From: a bacterium
Lineage (GTDB): Bacteria > Chlamydiota > Chlamydiia > Chlamydiales > SM23-39
Direction: 5' to 3'
DNA: 50,640 nt
Assembly: GCA_021780355.1 (NCBI GenBank)
Contig: JAJXYX010000053.1
Location: 1-50,640, forward strand
Positions 7,039 through 15,252 of the stretch are shown here, piece by piece. The stretch's first letter is position 1; the number at the start of each line of letters is the position of its first letter. Made by a program: the position numbers and the translations under genes. A model generated the notes under the pieces. The model saw only the letters and a program-made list of their open reading frames with translations, ran no database searches and was not told the origin of the DNA.

Positions 7039-9129
7039 ATGGCTAAACGTCCAGAAACCGATCAGTTACAAAACGTCCGCAACGTAGGCATTATGGCCCA
7101 CATCGATGCGGGCAAGACGACGACGACCGAGCGGATCTTGTTCTACTCAGGACGTCTCCACCGTATTGGAGAGGTTCACGAGGGAGCTGCTACCATGGAC
7201 TTCATGGAGCAGGAACGGGAAAGAGGCATCACGATTACATCTGCCGCTACGACTGTTTATTGGAAAAACTGCAAAATCAACATCATCGACACCCCTGGCC
7301 ACGTTGACTTCACGATTGAAGTGGAGCGCTCACTCAGAGTTCTCGATGGAGCTGTCGCCGTGTTCTGCGCGGTCGCCGGCGTGCAGCCTCAATCCGAAAC
7401 CGTTTGGCGCCAAGCGGAACGCTACGGAGTGCCCCGCATCGTATTCGTCAACAAGATGGACCGAACAGGAGCCGACTTCTTTAACGCAGTCCGCTCGATG
7501 CGCGAAAAACTCCATGCAAACGCCATTCCAGTCCATTGCCCCATTGGCTCCGAGTCCGACTTTAAAGGCATGGTAGATCTCATTGAGATGAAAGCTTATC
7601 TCTTTCACGATGAGACCATGGGAGCGAAATACGACGTCGAAGAGATCCCAGGGAACCTTCTTGCAGAATGCAAAAAGATGCGCAGCGAGATGCTCGAAGA
7701 GCTCGCCACGATCGACGAGAGCAATGACGCCTTCATGACAAAAGTTCTTGAAGACCCGGACAGCATCACTGTGGAAGAAATCCATCAGATTATGCGCAAA
7801 GGGGTCATTGAGAACCGAATCAACCCGGTTCTTTGCGGCACCGCCTTTAAAAACAAAGGGGTCCAGCAAATTCTCGATGCGATTGTCGCCTGGATGCCTT
7901 CTCCTCTTGACCGGGGCATGATCAAAGGCCATAAAATTGATTCAGATGAAGATCTGCAGATCACCCCTGCCGATGAGAGTCCTCTGTCCGCTCTTGCTTT
8001 CAAGATTATGACAGACCCTTATGTGGGCAAACTGACCTTTATTCGTATTTACAGCGGAACCCTTTCTAAAGGGACAGCGCTGCTCAATACAACGAAAGAC
8101 AAAAGAGAAAGAGTTTCCAGACTTCTGGAAATGCACGCCAACCAGAGAAAAGATAGAGACGATTTCTTCACTGGAGATATCGCAGCTTGCATCGGACTGA
8201 AATATACGAGCACCGGCGATACTCTTTGCTTGGAAGACTCCCCTCTTCTTTTAGAGAAAATGAACTTCCCAGAGCCCGTGATTTCGATGGCGATTGAGCC
8301 GAAATCGAAAGCCGACCGAGAAAAACTCTCGATGGCTCTATCCGCCCTTTCTGAAGAAGATCCTACTTTCCGCGTGAATACCAACGAAGAAACAGGACAA
8401 ACGATCATCAGGGGGATGGGAGAGCTTCACTTAGAGATTCTCAGGGACCGTATGTTCCGCGAGTTCAGCGTGGAGGCTAACGTAGGCAAGCCTGAAGTGT
8501 CCTATAAAGAGACGATCACAATGCCAGGCTCTTCTGAGACAAAATACGTGAAACAGTCTGGCGGACGCGGCCAATACGCCCACGTTTGCTTGGAAATTGA
8601 ACCTAACGAGCCAGGAAAAGGCAACGAAGTGATCAGCAAGATCGTCGGGGGCGTCATTCCGAAGGAATACATTCCTGCTTGTATCAAAGGAATTGAAGAA
8701 GGCCTCTCTACGGGGGTTCTTGCTGGATATCCTCTGATCGACATGAAAGTCGCGATCACTTACGGATCCTACCATGAAGTCGACTCGAACGAGATGGCGT
8801 TTAAAATTTGCGCTTCAATGGCTGTAAAAGATGCAGCACGCAAAGCTAAAGCCGTGATCCTAGAACCAATCATGAAAGTGGTCGCTACTACGCCAGATAA
8901 TTGCGTGGGGGATGTGATCGGGGATCTTAATAGACGCCGCGGACAAATTCTCGGTCAAGATACTTTAAAAAGTACGATCGAAGTCTCCGCTGAGGTGCCT
9001 TTAAGCGAAATGTTCGGGTACTCAACTGTGCTCCGCTCGATGACCTCGGGCCGAGCAACTTATACTATGGAGCCTAGCCACTTTGCGCGAGTTCCAGGAA
9101 AAATCCAAGAAGAAATCTGTAAGAAGTAA
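7039..9129 (+). CDS. fusA: translation elongation factor G
   Basis: EF-G is the GTPase that drives translocation of tRNA and mRNA on the ribosome. It has 696 residues, the usual size. The G1 motif [13 protein letters not shown] is near residues 20-32, switch II is DTPGHVDF and G4 is NKMDRTGAD. Domain II follows, then domain IV ([14 protein letters not shown]) and domain V ([20 protein letters not shown]). It sits in the canonical str operon with 12 bp to rpsG and 6 bp to rpsJ. It is a standard, intact housekeeping gene. Confidence 0.98.
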   Translation: MAKRPETDQLQNVRNVGIMAHIDAGKTTTTERILFYSGRLHRIGEVHEGAATMDFMEQERERGITITSAATTVYWKNCKINIIDTPGHVDFTIEVERSLRVLDGAVAVFCAVAGVQPQSETVWRQAERYGVPRIVFVNKMDRTGADFFNAVRSMREKLHANAIPVHCPIGSESDFKGMVDLIEMKAYLFHDETMGAKYDVEEIPGNLLAECKKMRSEMLEELATIDESNDAFMTKVLEDPDSITVEEIHQIMRKGVIENRINPVLCGTAFKNKGVQQILDAIVAWMPSPLDRGMIKGHKIDSDEDLQITPADESPLSALAFKIMTDPYVGKLTFIRIYSGTLSKGTALLNTTKDKRERVSRLLEMHANQRKDRDDFFTGDIAACIGLKYTSTGDTLCLEDSPLLLEKMNFPEPVISMAIEPKSKADREKLSMALSALSEEDPTFRVNTNEETGQTIIRGMGELHLEILRDRMFREFSVEANVGKPEVSYKETITMPGSSETKYVKQSGGRGQYAHVCLEIEPNEPGKGNEVISKIVGGVIPKEYIPACIKGIEEGLSTGVLAGYPLIDMKVAITYGSYHEVDSNEMAFKICASMAVKDAARKAKAVILEPIMKVVATTPDNCVGDVIGDLNRRRGQILGQDTLKSTIEVSAEVPLSEMFGYSTVLRSMTSGRATYTMEPSHFARVPGKIQEEICKK

Positions 9130-9135
9130 GAGTAT

Positions 9136-9453
9136 ATGGCAAAACAAATTAGAAAAAAAATCCGCATCCGTCTTAAAGCGTTCGATCAGCGAACCTTGGA
9201 TCGTTCGGTGCAAGACATCGTCGAGACGGCAAAGCGTACAGGCGCTCGCGTTGTGGGACCTATTCCTCTTCCCACAAAACGGGAAATCTATACGGTGCTC
9301 CGCTCCCCTCACGTCGATCGCAAATCAAGAGAACAGTTTGAGATGAGAACACATATCCGCGTTCTAGATCTTTTAGACCCCACTCTCGACACGATCGATA
9401 AACTGAAAGTCTTGCCCGTAGCAGCAGGCGTGGATATCAAAATTAAAGCCTAA
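9136..9453 (+). CDS. rpsJ: 30S ribosomal protein S10
   Basis: S10 is a 30S head protein that also serves as NusE in transcription antitermination. It has 105 residues, starting [19 protein letters not shown], with [20 protein letters not shown] and the C-terminal [13 protein letters not shown]. In most bacteria rpsJ begins the S10 operon. Its placement directly after fusA, ending the transcription unit, is the arrangement also seen in Chlamydiaceae. A strong hairpin follows 15 bp after the stop. Confidence 0.97.
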   Translation: MAKQIRKKIRIRLKAFDQRTLDRSVQDIVETAKRTGARVVGPIPLPTKREIYTVLRSPHVDRKSREQFEMRTHIRVLDLLDPTLDTIDKLKVLPVAAGVDIKIKA

Positions 9454-9467
9454 GCGACTGAAAGTTC

Positions 9468-9489
9468 CTCCCCTAATTCGTTAGGGGAG
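9468..9489 (+). terminator. UUCG-loop hairpin ending the str operon
   Basis: A perfect 9-bp stem CTCCCCTAA-TTCG-TTAGGGGAG has an extra-stable UUCG tetraloop and lies 15 bp after the rpsJ stop. The T-run is weak, so termination may depend on the hairpin or on Rho. It could also act as a 3'-end stabiliser. Confidence 0.75.
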
Positions 9490-9496
9490 AAGCTTT

Positions 9497-9528
9497 ATCG
9501 ATAGGCATCTAGATAAACACCTATCGAT
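9497..9528. terminator. second inverted repeat between convergent genes
   Basis: ATCGATAGG and CCTATCGAT form a perfect 9-bp stem around a 14-nt loop. It lies between rpsJ and the convergent gene ending at 9551, so it may be a back-up or bidirectional terminator. No clear T-tract follows. Confidence 0.45.
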
Positions 9529-9550
9529 GAAGAGTTCTTGATGAATCAAT

Positions 9551-10030
9551 CTAGGCCCTTTCTCTCTCTCCCCCTCTTGGGAAAAGACTTTCTTCAGGAA
9601 TACTTTCTCTAAATAGATAAGTACCAAATAGATTAGACTTCCCCTCTGCTTTCCAAAGCTCAGGTAAAACAATCTTTGCGCGATGAGCAAGGCAATGAAT
9701 TTTTTCATTTAGCGTTGTGACCCTTTCTTCATTCACCTGTTTAGTTAAAGACTGTTCAATATTCTCATGCACACAATAGCGAGCCCACAGGGAGCCTGCC
9801 AATAAAAAAATAGCGACTGGCAAAGAGATCACGGAAAAAAGGGTCAAGGCCAATGTAGCAATAGCGATCACAGTGGTCACATTCTGCATGCCTCCCTTTA
9901 CGTTATAGATAACCAGCTGCTCCTTTGCTCCAGAGAGATTTCTAGCTTCTCCTTCAAGCGCAGGAAGCTCCCTCTCCATGATATTTTTTGCTATTTGATG
10001 TGAAATCGTATCGATAAAACTAGTCGTCAT
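9551..10030 (-). CDS. Inc-like small membrane protein, 159 aa
   Basis: A Shine-Dalgarno-like AAGGTGG precedes the ATG. The N-terminal 50 residues are polar. Two hydrophobic helices (about residues 52-70 and 72-88, from VTTVIAIATLALTL to LLAGSLWARY) are separated by only a few residues, and a charged, mainly helical C-terminal tail follows. A closely spaced double helix with cytoplasmic flanks is the hallmark of chlamydial inclusion-membrane (Inc) proteins secreted by the type III system. That role is inferred from topology only; no sequence family is recognised. Confidence 0.6.
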   Translation of the reverse strand: MTTSFIDTISHQIAKNIMERELPALEGEARNLSGAKEQLVIYNVKGGMQNVTTVIAIATLALTLFSVISLPVAIFLLAGSLWARYCVHENIEQSLTKQVNEERVTTLNEKIHCLAHRAKIVLPELWKAEGKSNLFGTYLFRESIPEESLFPRGGERERA

Positions 10031-10137
10031 ATGCCACCTTAAGTTGCGGTTTAAAAGGCAAGAATCTTAAAGAAAAAAATTAAATTTTGCAAAGAAAAAA
10101 AAGACTATAGAGGTTCCGGTTGAGGGGCGCTCAAGAT

Positions 10138-10265
10138 TAGACCTCTTTCGTACCCCCGTGCGTGTGCCCGCCCCTTCCCGATTAACCAGTTCTCTGAGAG
10201 CCATCATTGTCGTCAAAGATATCGGGAAGGGGCGGGCACACGCACGGGAGTACGAAAGAGGTCTA
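10138..10265. repeat. long inverted repeat, 45-bp arms
   Basis: The left arm (10138-10182) starts TAGACCTCTTTCGTAC and the right arm (10221-10265) is its reverse complement with one mismatch. The loop is 38 nt. The arms are GC-rich in the middle (GTGCGTGTGCCCGCCCC). The sequence is unlike the family A and B palindromes but similar in size. It may be another small non-autonomous element or a transcription block between the two minus-strand genes. Confidence 0.8.
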
Positions 10266-10304
10266 TTTTCTCCTGCGCTCGCAGGGAAAAAAGAACAAGG
10301 GGTT

Positions 10305-10348
10305 CCAAGGGGACTCGTCCCCTTGGCGGGTCTAAGGGCGGAGCCCTT
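10305..10348. repeat. double-hairpin REP-like repeat (CCTTGG / GGGCGGAGCCC type)
   Basis: Two hairpins follow each other: CCAAGGGGAC-TC-GTCCCCTTGG (10305-10326) and AAGGGC-GGA-GCCCTT (about 10334-10348). The same design recurs at 19951, 37056 and 49068. It sits just downstream of the lipoprotein gene, on the terminating side, so it may terminate or protect that transcript. Confidence 0.7.
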
Positions 10349-10380
10349 TGGTAGGTTGTTAAGGATGAAGTTTTTAGAAC

Positions 10381-10740
10381 TTAAAAAGTGGACTGATTAT
10401 CTGTCGTTTGCATCTCATAGCTGTCGAATCGATAGCCAGGCAATGAGCTCGACTTGACTCTTCTAGAAACGACGCGATCTTTTTTAAAAATTAAAAAGTA
10501 GTGACGCTCTTCAAAATTGCGAGGCCCTGCAGTGATTCGTTCAATATATTCGTACTCAACTGTACCGTTAGACTGTTTATGAATCGCGTAGGGCTTTCCT
10601 AAAAGCTCTACAACCTCAGCGGAGCTGGCTCCTACGGGCACCTCGTCAAAAGAACTCATGGTGACTAAAGCGCTGCCTGTTCCGCAAGCGCTTACCCATA
10701 AACATAAAGCCGCGCCCATCCATCGTCCAAAAGCTGTCAT
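10381..10740 (-). CDS. small lipoprotein with SmpA/BamE-like fold, 119 aa
   Basis: The N-terminus MTAFGRWMGAALCLWVSACG is a lipoprotein signal with lipobox VSAC, so the mature protein starts at Cys19. The region VPVGASSAEVVELLGKPYAI, then YEYIERI and HYFLIFKKDRVV, follows the pattern of SmpA/OmlA/BamE domains: a helix with the L-G-x-P turn, then three strands. That fold commonly helps outer-membrane assembly. Its ATG overlaps the stop of the preceding gene (ATGA), so it is the last gene of the rodA operon. The family assignment is moderately sure; the exact function is not known. Confidence 0.7.
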   Translation of the reverse strand: MTAFGRWMGAALCLWVSACGTGSALVTMSSFDEVPVGASSAEVVELLGKPYAIHKQSNGTVEYEYIERITAGPRNFEERHYFLIFKKDRVVSRRVKSSSLPGYRFDSYEMQTTDNQSTF

Positions 10741-11225
10741 ATTTCCTCATTTTCTTGTGATTGATCAGAATTCGGCGGCGCTTCATTCGATTGCGGCCAA
10801 ATACGCGCTTCAATTTGAGTGCGAAATTGATCCGAAGTCACGTACTCCCCTCGCATCAAATAACTGCCATCTTCTTGAAGGGCGTAGGTCTCATAGCCTT
10901 CAAAATTCGTTTCGTTATTGCGAAACTCCCAGGCGATCATCTTTTCATCCAATAATCCGGAACCTGCAATGCGCCCGATATTTTGATTTTCCATATCGAC
11001 AGCGAACTGCTTGGATTGAAAATCGTAAAAAGTCAGTTCATTGCGCATATTTTCAGAAAGCCCTTGAATCTGAATTTCTTGAATACACTGCACTTTCCCG
11101 GAAAAGTCTTTTTGCTGAACAATCCAGTTTGTATTGAATATGAGCTCTTCTTCAATCATATTCAGTAAAATTTTTCCTTCGCCAGACCAGGTGCCTGGAG
11201 ATAAGATGAATCCATGATTAAACAT
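10737..11225 (-). CDS. conserved-type hypothetical protein in the rodA operon, 162 aa
   Basis: The ATG at 11225 overlaps the rodA stop (TGATG), and the stop overlaps the next ATG, so translation of the three genes is coupled. A TTG codon just upstream could add one residue. The protein has no signal peptide or membrane segment. It alternates beta-strand-like stretches (GTWSGEGKILLNMIEEELIF, NELTFYDFQSKQFAVDM, SYLMRGEYVTSD), suggesting a beta-sandwich or lipocalin-like fold. It has an acidic Asn/Gln/Glu-rich C-terminal tail. I do not recognise the family. Coupling to rodA and a lipoprotein suggests a cell-envelope role. Confidence 0.7.
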   Translation of the reverse strand: MFNHGFILSPGTWSGEGKILLNMIEEELIFNTNWIVQQKDFSGKVQCIQEIQIQGLSENMRNELTFYDFQSKQFAVDMENQNIGRIAGSGLLDEKMIAWEFRNNETNFEGYETYALQEDGSYLMRGEYVTSDQFRTQIEARIWPQSNEAPPNSDQSQENEEI

Positions 11226-12352
11226 CAAAACATAAACCTTCTGCTATAAATGCTTTGTAAAACTCCAAGAGCTGCCATCGTCGTTACGAGAGAACTCCCT
11301 CCGTAAGTCACAAAAATCAAAGGAACCCCGGAAATCGGCAAAAGAGCGCACATCATCCCGATATTGACCATGACATGCATGGCTAAATATACAGACAATC
11401 CCGCCGCCAGATACCGCCCAAATGGGTCCTTCGCTGCTGCGACCACCTGAAAACTAAAATAAATCAAAGCGTAAAAAAGGAACAGCATGAAAGCAAGCCC
11501 CACAAAACCAAACTCTTCTCCAAATGCGGCAAAGACCGAATCTGTATGGGCAGCAGGAAGCCACTGCCTTCCTGAAAACTCGCTTTTATGCCATCCCGTC
11601 CCCGTCACCCCTCCGATCGCGATCGCTGTTTGAGAGGCTTTTTGATGATAAGTATCAGGGTTAAGTCTTTCATACTGATATTCTTTCATGACAGAAGTAA
11701 AAACAGGCCTCATCTGCTCGTGAGATAAAACTCCGACAAACATCAACATCACAAAAAAAAGAGCAAAAAGGCCGCAAGCGGATAAACATTTTAAAACGCC
11801 CCGATGGACTCCTGCAAAATACCCCATCACTAGAGCAATCGGATACAAAATTAAGGCCGTCCCCAAATCGGGCTGTTTTAAAATCAAAAGAAAGGGGATG
11901 CCGACCAAGCCTCCCATTTGACAAGCAGTTTGCAAAGACCCTACGGCATTGCCTTTTCTTTCTAAAAACCAGCCGAGAAAAATCACTAAGATCAATTTTG
12001 CTTGCTCAGACGGCTGAAAACTGACGACTCCAGGGATCCGATACCAGCGATGCACATTTTGAATGGCGCTTACGAAAAAAAGGCCAACTAGGAGAAGTAG
12101 CATGACACCATACAAAAATAAACTCCAATCGCGAAGCTTTCTGTAATCAAAACCCACTGCAAGAAAAAATACGGCCCATCCAAGACAGCACCATCTTACC
12201 TGGCTCTTAACGAGAGGGGTCCAAAAAATAAATCGCTCCCAATCCGCGCTGGCCGTCATAGAGGAGATGACGAGGAGACTCATGACCATAAGACAAATCA
12301 CAACAGGAAAAATACGCAAATCAACGCGCGAAAGCGCCCGGGGATTCCACAT
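11225..12352 (-). CDS. rodA: SEDS-family peptidoglycan glycosyltransferase RodA
   Basis: RodA polymerises glycan strands from lipid II together with a class B penicillin-binding protein, and sets cell shape. The 375-residue protein has about ten hydrophobic helices. It carries SEDS signatures: VSFQPSEQAKLILVIFLGW in the middle, KQPDLGTALI, then AHTDSVFAAFGEEFGFVG, and near the end ISGVPLIFVTYGGSSLVT. In Chlamydiaceae rodA and birA are also neighbours, which supports the name over FtsW (absent from chlamydiae). It is the first gene of a three-gene coupled operon, divergent from birA with a 69-bp gap. Confidence 0.93.
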   Translation of the reverse strand: MWNPRALSRVDLRIFPVVICLMVMSLLVISSMTASADWERFIFWTPLVKSQVRWCCLGWAVFFLAVGFDYRKLRDWSLFLYGVMLLLLVGLFFVSAIQNVHRWYRIPGVVSFQPSEQAKLILVIFLGWFLERKGNAVGSLQTACQMGGLVGIPFLLILKQPDLGTALILYPIALVMGYFAGVHRGVLKCLSACGLFALFFVMLMFVGVLSHEQMRPVFTSVMKEYQYERLNPDTYHQKASQTAIAIGGVTGTGWHKSEFSGRQWLPAAHTDSVFAAFGEEFGFVGLAFMLFLFYALIYFSFQVVAAAKDPFGRYLAAGLSVYLAMHVMVNIGMMCALLPISGVPLIFVTYGGSSLVTTMAALGVLQSIYSRRFMF

Positions 12353-12363
12353 CAGCTTATTAC

Positions 12364-12384
12364 CTTAGAACACAAAATTCTAAG
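12364..12384. promoter_or_regulatory. inverted repeat between divergent rodA and birA
   Basis: CTTAGAA-CACAAAA-TTCTAAG is a perfect 7-bp inverted repeat in the 69-bp divergent promoter region. It could be an operator shared by the two genes. No regulator is identified, and in AT-rich DNA a repeat this size can occur by chance. Confidence 0.35.
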
Positions 12385-12421
12385 ATAGAATAGAATCTTT
12401 AGGTTTGCAATAGTAGATCTT

Positions 12422-13153
12422 ATGCATACGATCCACCTAGACACAATCGATTCTACAAATACTTATGCCAAACTCCATGCACGCACATTTCCTCACGGCC
12501 AAATCACCTGCATTTTTGCCGATGAACAAACAGCCGGCCGAGGGAGGCAGCAAAGACACTGGATCTCTCCTCCTGGAGTCAACCTCTATATCACTTTTTT
12601 TTTAGAGCTGCCTCTGGACACTGCTAACCTCACTTCGATCGGTCAAATCCTCGCTTTAAGCTGCGCCTCTTTATTACAAAGACACAAACTCGCCCCTCAA
12701 ATCAAATGGCCCAACGACCTTCAACTCAATGGAAAAAAAGTGGCTGGAGTTTTATGCGAGACGGCATTTCATCCCCCCCTCGCCGATCTTTTTTTAGGCA
12801 TCGGCCTCAATGTCAATATGGACAAAACTCTTCTCGATCAAATCGATCAGCCCGCCACTTCTCTTTTTGCAGAAACCCATACAATATGGAAACGAGAAGA
12901 ACTGCTGCAAGAACTACAAGCTCAGTTCGAACAAAACATCGAAAGATTTAAACGAGAGGGCTTTGCTCCCTTTCACAGTCTCTTCAACAGTATTCTCGCC
13001 ATGAAGGGGCAAGCGGTCACTCTCTTCGACGGGCAAACTACTTGGAGCGGCATCTGCGACTCGGTCACTCCCCAAGGAGAGCTCCGGCTCCTTTTGCCCC
13101 TCGGGCAAACGAAAACGTTTACTTCTGGAGACGTCAGCCTCCGAAGGCCCTGA
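12422..13153 (+). CDS. birA: biotin--[acetyl-CoA-carboxylase] ligase
   Basis: This enzyme attaches biotin to the biotin carboxyl carrier protein of acetyl-CoA carboxylase through biotinyl-AMP. It contains ADEQTAGRGRQQRHWISPPG (the adenylate-binding GRGR loop), KWPNDLQLNGKKVAGVLCE (the conserved catalytic lysine segment) and FLGIGLNVNM. There is a small C-terminal beta-barrel. At 243 residues it lacks the N-terminal DNA-binding domain of E. coli BirA, so it is a monofunctional class I ligase that does not repress transcription. The neighbourhood matches Chlamydiaceae. Confidence 0.93.
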   Translation: MHTIHLDTIDSTNTYAKLHARTFPHGQITCIFADEQTAGRGRQQRHWISPPGVNLYITFFLELPLDTANLTSIGQILALSCASLLQRHKLAPQIKWPNDLQLNGKKVAGVLCETAFHPPLADLFLGIGLNVNMDKTLLDQIDQPATSLFAETHTIWKREELLQELQAQFEQNIERFKREGFAPFHSLFNSILAMKGQAVTLFDGQTTWSGICDSVTPQGELRLLLPLGQTKTFTSGDVSLRRP

Positions 13154-13306
13154 TGCATCAACTTTTATCTGCTGCGCAATGGATGCTTCATGAAGCTGTC
13201 CATTCAAACTATTCAGTTTCTTTTTAGCAGATGATCTATACACAGAGGTTTTCGCCTCAAACTAATGAGAAAGGCTAAGCTTTTGAGCAAACATTCGGTA
13301 GTTGAC

Positions 13307-14343
13307 CTATTCAGAAATAGATTCATTAGCCAATTTTAATGCAGTATTCGCCCAACCATAAAGATGTTCGGTAGAGACCGGCTGAGAGTTGTCCATAAAT
13401 CTTTCTACATACCACTCCCATGAATGTGAAAGCGCTTGAGTCTCTACAAATGGCTTAAAGTCATTTGATTTGAAAGCATAGTGTAAAAGTTCAAAGTAAA
13501 TAGCAAAGAGAACAATTTTTTTACACAGAAGATAGTGTCGCCATTCCTCATCATTGGGTGGGTGCCCAAGATAGGCAGATAGATAATCCGCTTCCAATGC
13601 AACATTAAAATTTAGCGTGCAAGAACTATAGGCTAGATCAAAAAAGGGATCATCATAACTAGAACCTTCCCAATCAATGACAAGATTGAACCCTCTTTTG
13701 TAAGAAACATATTTTTACCATGAAGATCGCCATGAATCATTGATTTTGGATAACTTCTAGCCTCAAGTTTAAGATGCAAACTTTCAACTCCTCTCATAAT
13801 TTCAGCATAATTTTCATCCATCAAACAATGATTTTCAAGCTTACTATAATTTTGACGTATTTTATCAATAAATCGCATTAGAGGAAAAGGCGCTTTGGGA
13901 ATGTTATGGACTTGACGGAGAGCATGAGCTATGGGTAAAATTGCAACCTTAGCCTCATCTAGAGAAATCGTTTTAGCATCATTAATGTAAGACATTAATA
14001 TAATGCCTCGTTCAGCATCCATATAATAAATATGGGGAGCTATACCAGTCTTAGAAACTAGCTCCAGCATATAATATTCATGAGGCAAAGATTTATGAGG
14101 ATGTAAAAAACGAAGGGCATATTGATTTTCAGGCGTTTTCACATGAAATAACTTTGCTGATGACCATCCCCCCGTTAAAGATCTAACTTCAATTTTCTTC
14201 TTTTCAGTCTCCGTAAAATAAGAATCGATAAATGTCGTAAGGCGGTCTTCTTTTTGATATACCTCAGCAGCGGCCATCGAATATTTACCTGAAGCAACAA
14301 GAAAACTTAACAGGACAAAAATAATTAAAAAAAATCTTTTCAA
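13307..14343 (-). pseudogene. exported APH/choline-kinase-like phosphotransferase, frameshifted
   Basis: The first frame (14343 to 13633) has a signal peptide (MKRFFLIIFVLLSFLVASGK). It then carries kinase blocks LTGGWSSAKLFHV and YALRFLHP (ATP-binding lysine/arginine region) and the Brenner motif IHGDLHGKNMF. It then runs off frame. In the next frame the same DNA continues as FNLVIDWEGSSYDDPFFDLAY, the expected metal-binding VIDWE block, joining the second frame (to 13307). A single one-base indel in the AAAAGAGGG run near 13691-13700 explains this. Repaired, the protein would be about 345 residues. It may be a pseudogene, a slippage site or a sequencing error. A secreted member of this fold is unusual. 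Substrate unknown. Confidence 0.75.
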
Positions 14344-14499
14344 CCAAACACCTTAAAAAAAGTTAACTCAACAATTTTTACAAAAACTATCCACTTATTT
14401 TAAATAACAACATTACACATCAACAAAATAACTCGCAACATAATATTTTCACTTAAATCTAAGATTGAAATTAATCACATGTGCAAAAGAAAAATTTGT

Positions 14500-15252
14500 C
14501 TAAAGCTCGGGAATCACAACTAAACTGGGGTGAACGCGGGCGCGAAGGATTTGTTGAATTGCAGTGAGGGTCGAGCCTGTCGAGGAGTGGCAGGTAACGC
14601 AAGAGCCTTCGTAGGAGATGACGACTTCTTTGTCATCTTTGAAGTGTAGGACGTTGACGCCGCCGGCATCGAGTTCGATGTAGGGTCGGATTTCTTTATC
14701 GATGACCTCTTTGATGATGGCGAGTTTTTGAGGAGAAGGAAAATCTTCCCAGCCCGGAATGCCTCCGGGGATTTCATGAAAATCGTGCTCGATGGGGGTA
14801 AGGTCATATTCCGCGGTGAAAGGGATATCGAAACATTGCTGGGCCGCCTGATCGATCGCAGCGATCGCTTGATTGAGATGAGAGTAAGCTTGCTTTGGAA
14901 ACGAGGGAACATCCTTTTTATCTCGAACGTGCTGATCGAGAAGATCAGCTGAGATGCGGGAAGCTTGGTCGTAGTTTTTCCTTAAAACAAGCTCGCAGGC
15001 GATCTCTCCTGCAGCAAGCAGAGAAATAGGGCCGTAGGCTTGAAATTTCACATCGGCAATGACGCCATCGGACTCATCGACAAGCCAATAAAATAAGAGC
15101 TTCCCATCCGAGCCGATGACAAGGCGCATATTTCTAGCGAGAGCCTCTTCGGGAGTAAAAGAGCCTGCATAATGAAAACGATCGATTTTATCTCGAAGCT
15201 TTTTACTAAAAAGTTCCCAAAGATGGGGGCGAAGAAGTTGCGTTAGGGACAT
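14500..15252 (-). CDS. nifU: NifU-like protein with degenerate IscU domain and intact Nfu CxxC domain
   Basis: Residues about 20-120 align with the IscU/NifU N-terminal scaffold (ARNMRLVIGSDGKLL, VIADVKFQAYGPISLLAAGE). All three cluster-binding cysteines are replaced: the CGD position reads ARN, FGCGSA reads YGPIS, and the late cysteine region reads SFPK. Residues about 170-250 form an Nfu domain with GGVNVLHF and the CxxC pair Cys218-Cys221 (SCVTCHSST), intact. It may therefore carry clusters through the Nfu domain only. The start overlaps the nifS stop by 10 bp, so the pair is translationally coupled. The order nifU-nifS-gpmA is as in Chlamydiaceae. Confidence 0.88.
   Translation of the reverse strand: MSLTQLLRPHLWELFSKKLRDKIDRFHYAGSFTPEEALARNMRLVIGSDGKLLFYWLVDESDGVIADVKFQAYGPISLLAAGEIACELVLRKNYDQASRISADLLDQHVRDKKDVPSFPKQAYSHLNQAIAAIDQAAQQCFDIPFTAEYDLTPIEHDFHEIPGGIPGWEDFPSPQKLAIIKEVIDKEIRPYIELDAGGVNVLHFKDDKEVVISYEGSCVTCHSSTGSTLTAIQQILRARVHPSLVVIPEL

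Larger units (their letters stand above)
10031..10380. other. gene-free stretch holding two repeat structures
   Basis: This 350-bp stretch contains the long inverted repeat at 10138-10265 and the double-hairpin repeat at 10305-10348, both listed separately. Reading frames that cross it are products of the repeats. I see no gene. Confidence 0.7.

Noticed and set aside
7330-7932. 200-codon minus-strand frame inside fusA
   Set aside because: Antisense shadow of a highly conserved gene with strong codon bias; no ribosome-binding site or family.
10158-10457. 99-codon plus-strand frame
   Set aside because: It starts within the long inverted repeat and runs through the REP-like hairpins into the antisense of the lipoprotein gene.
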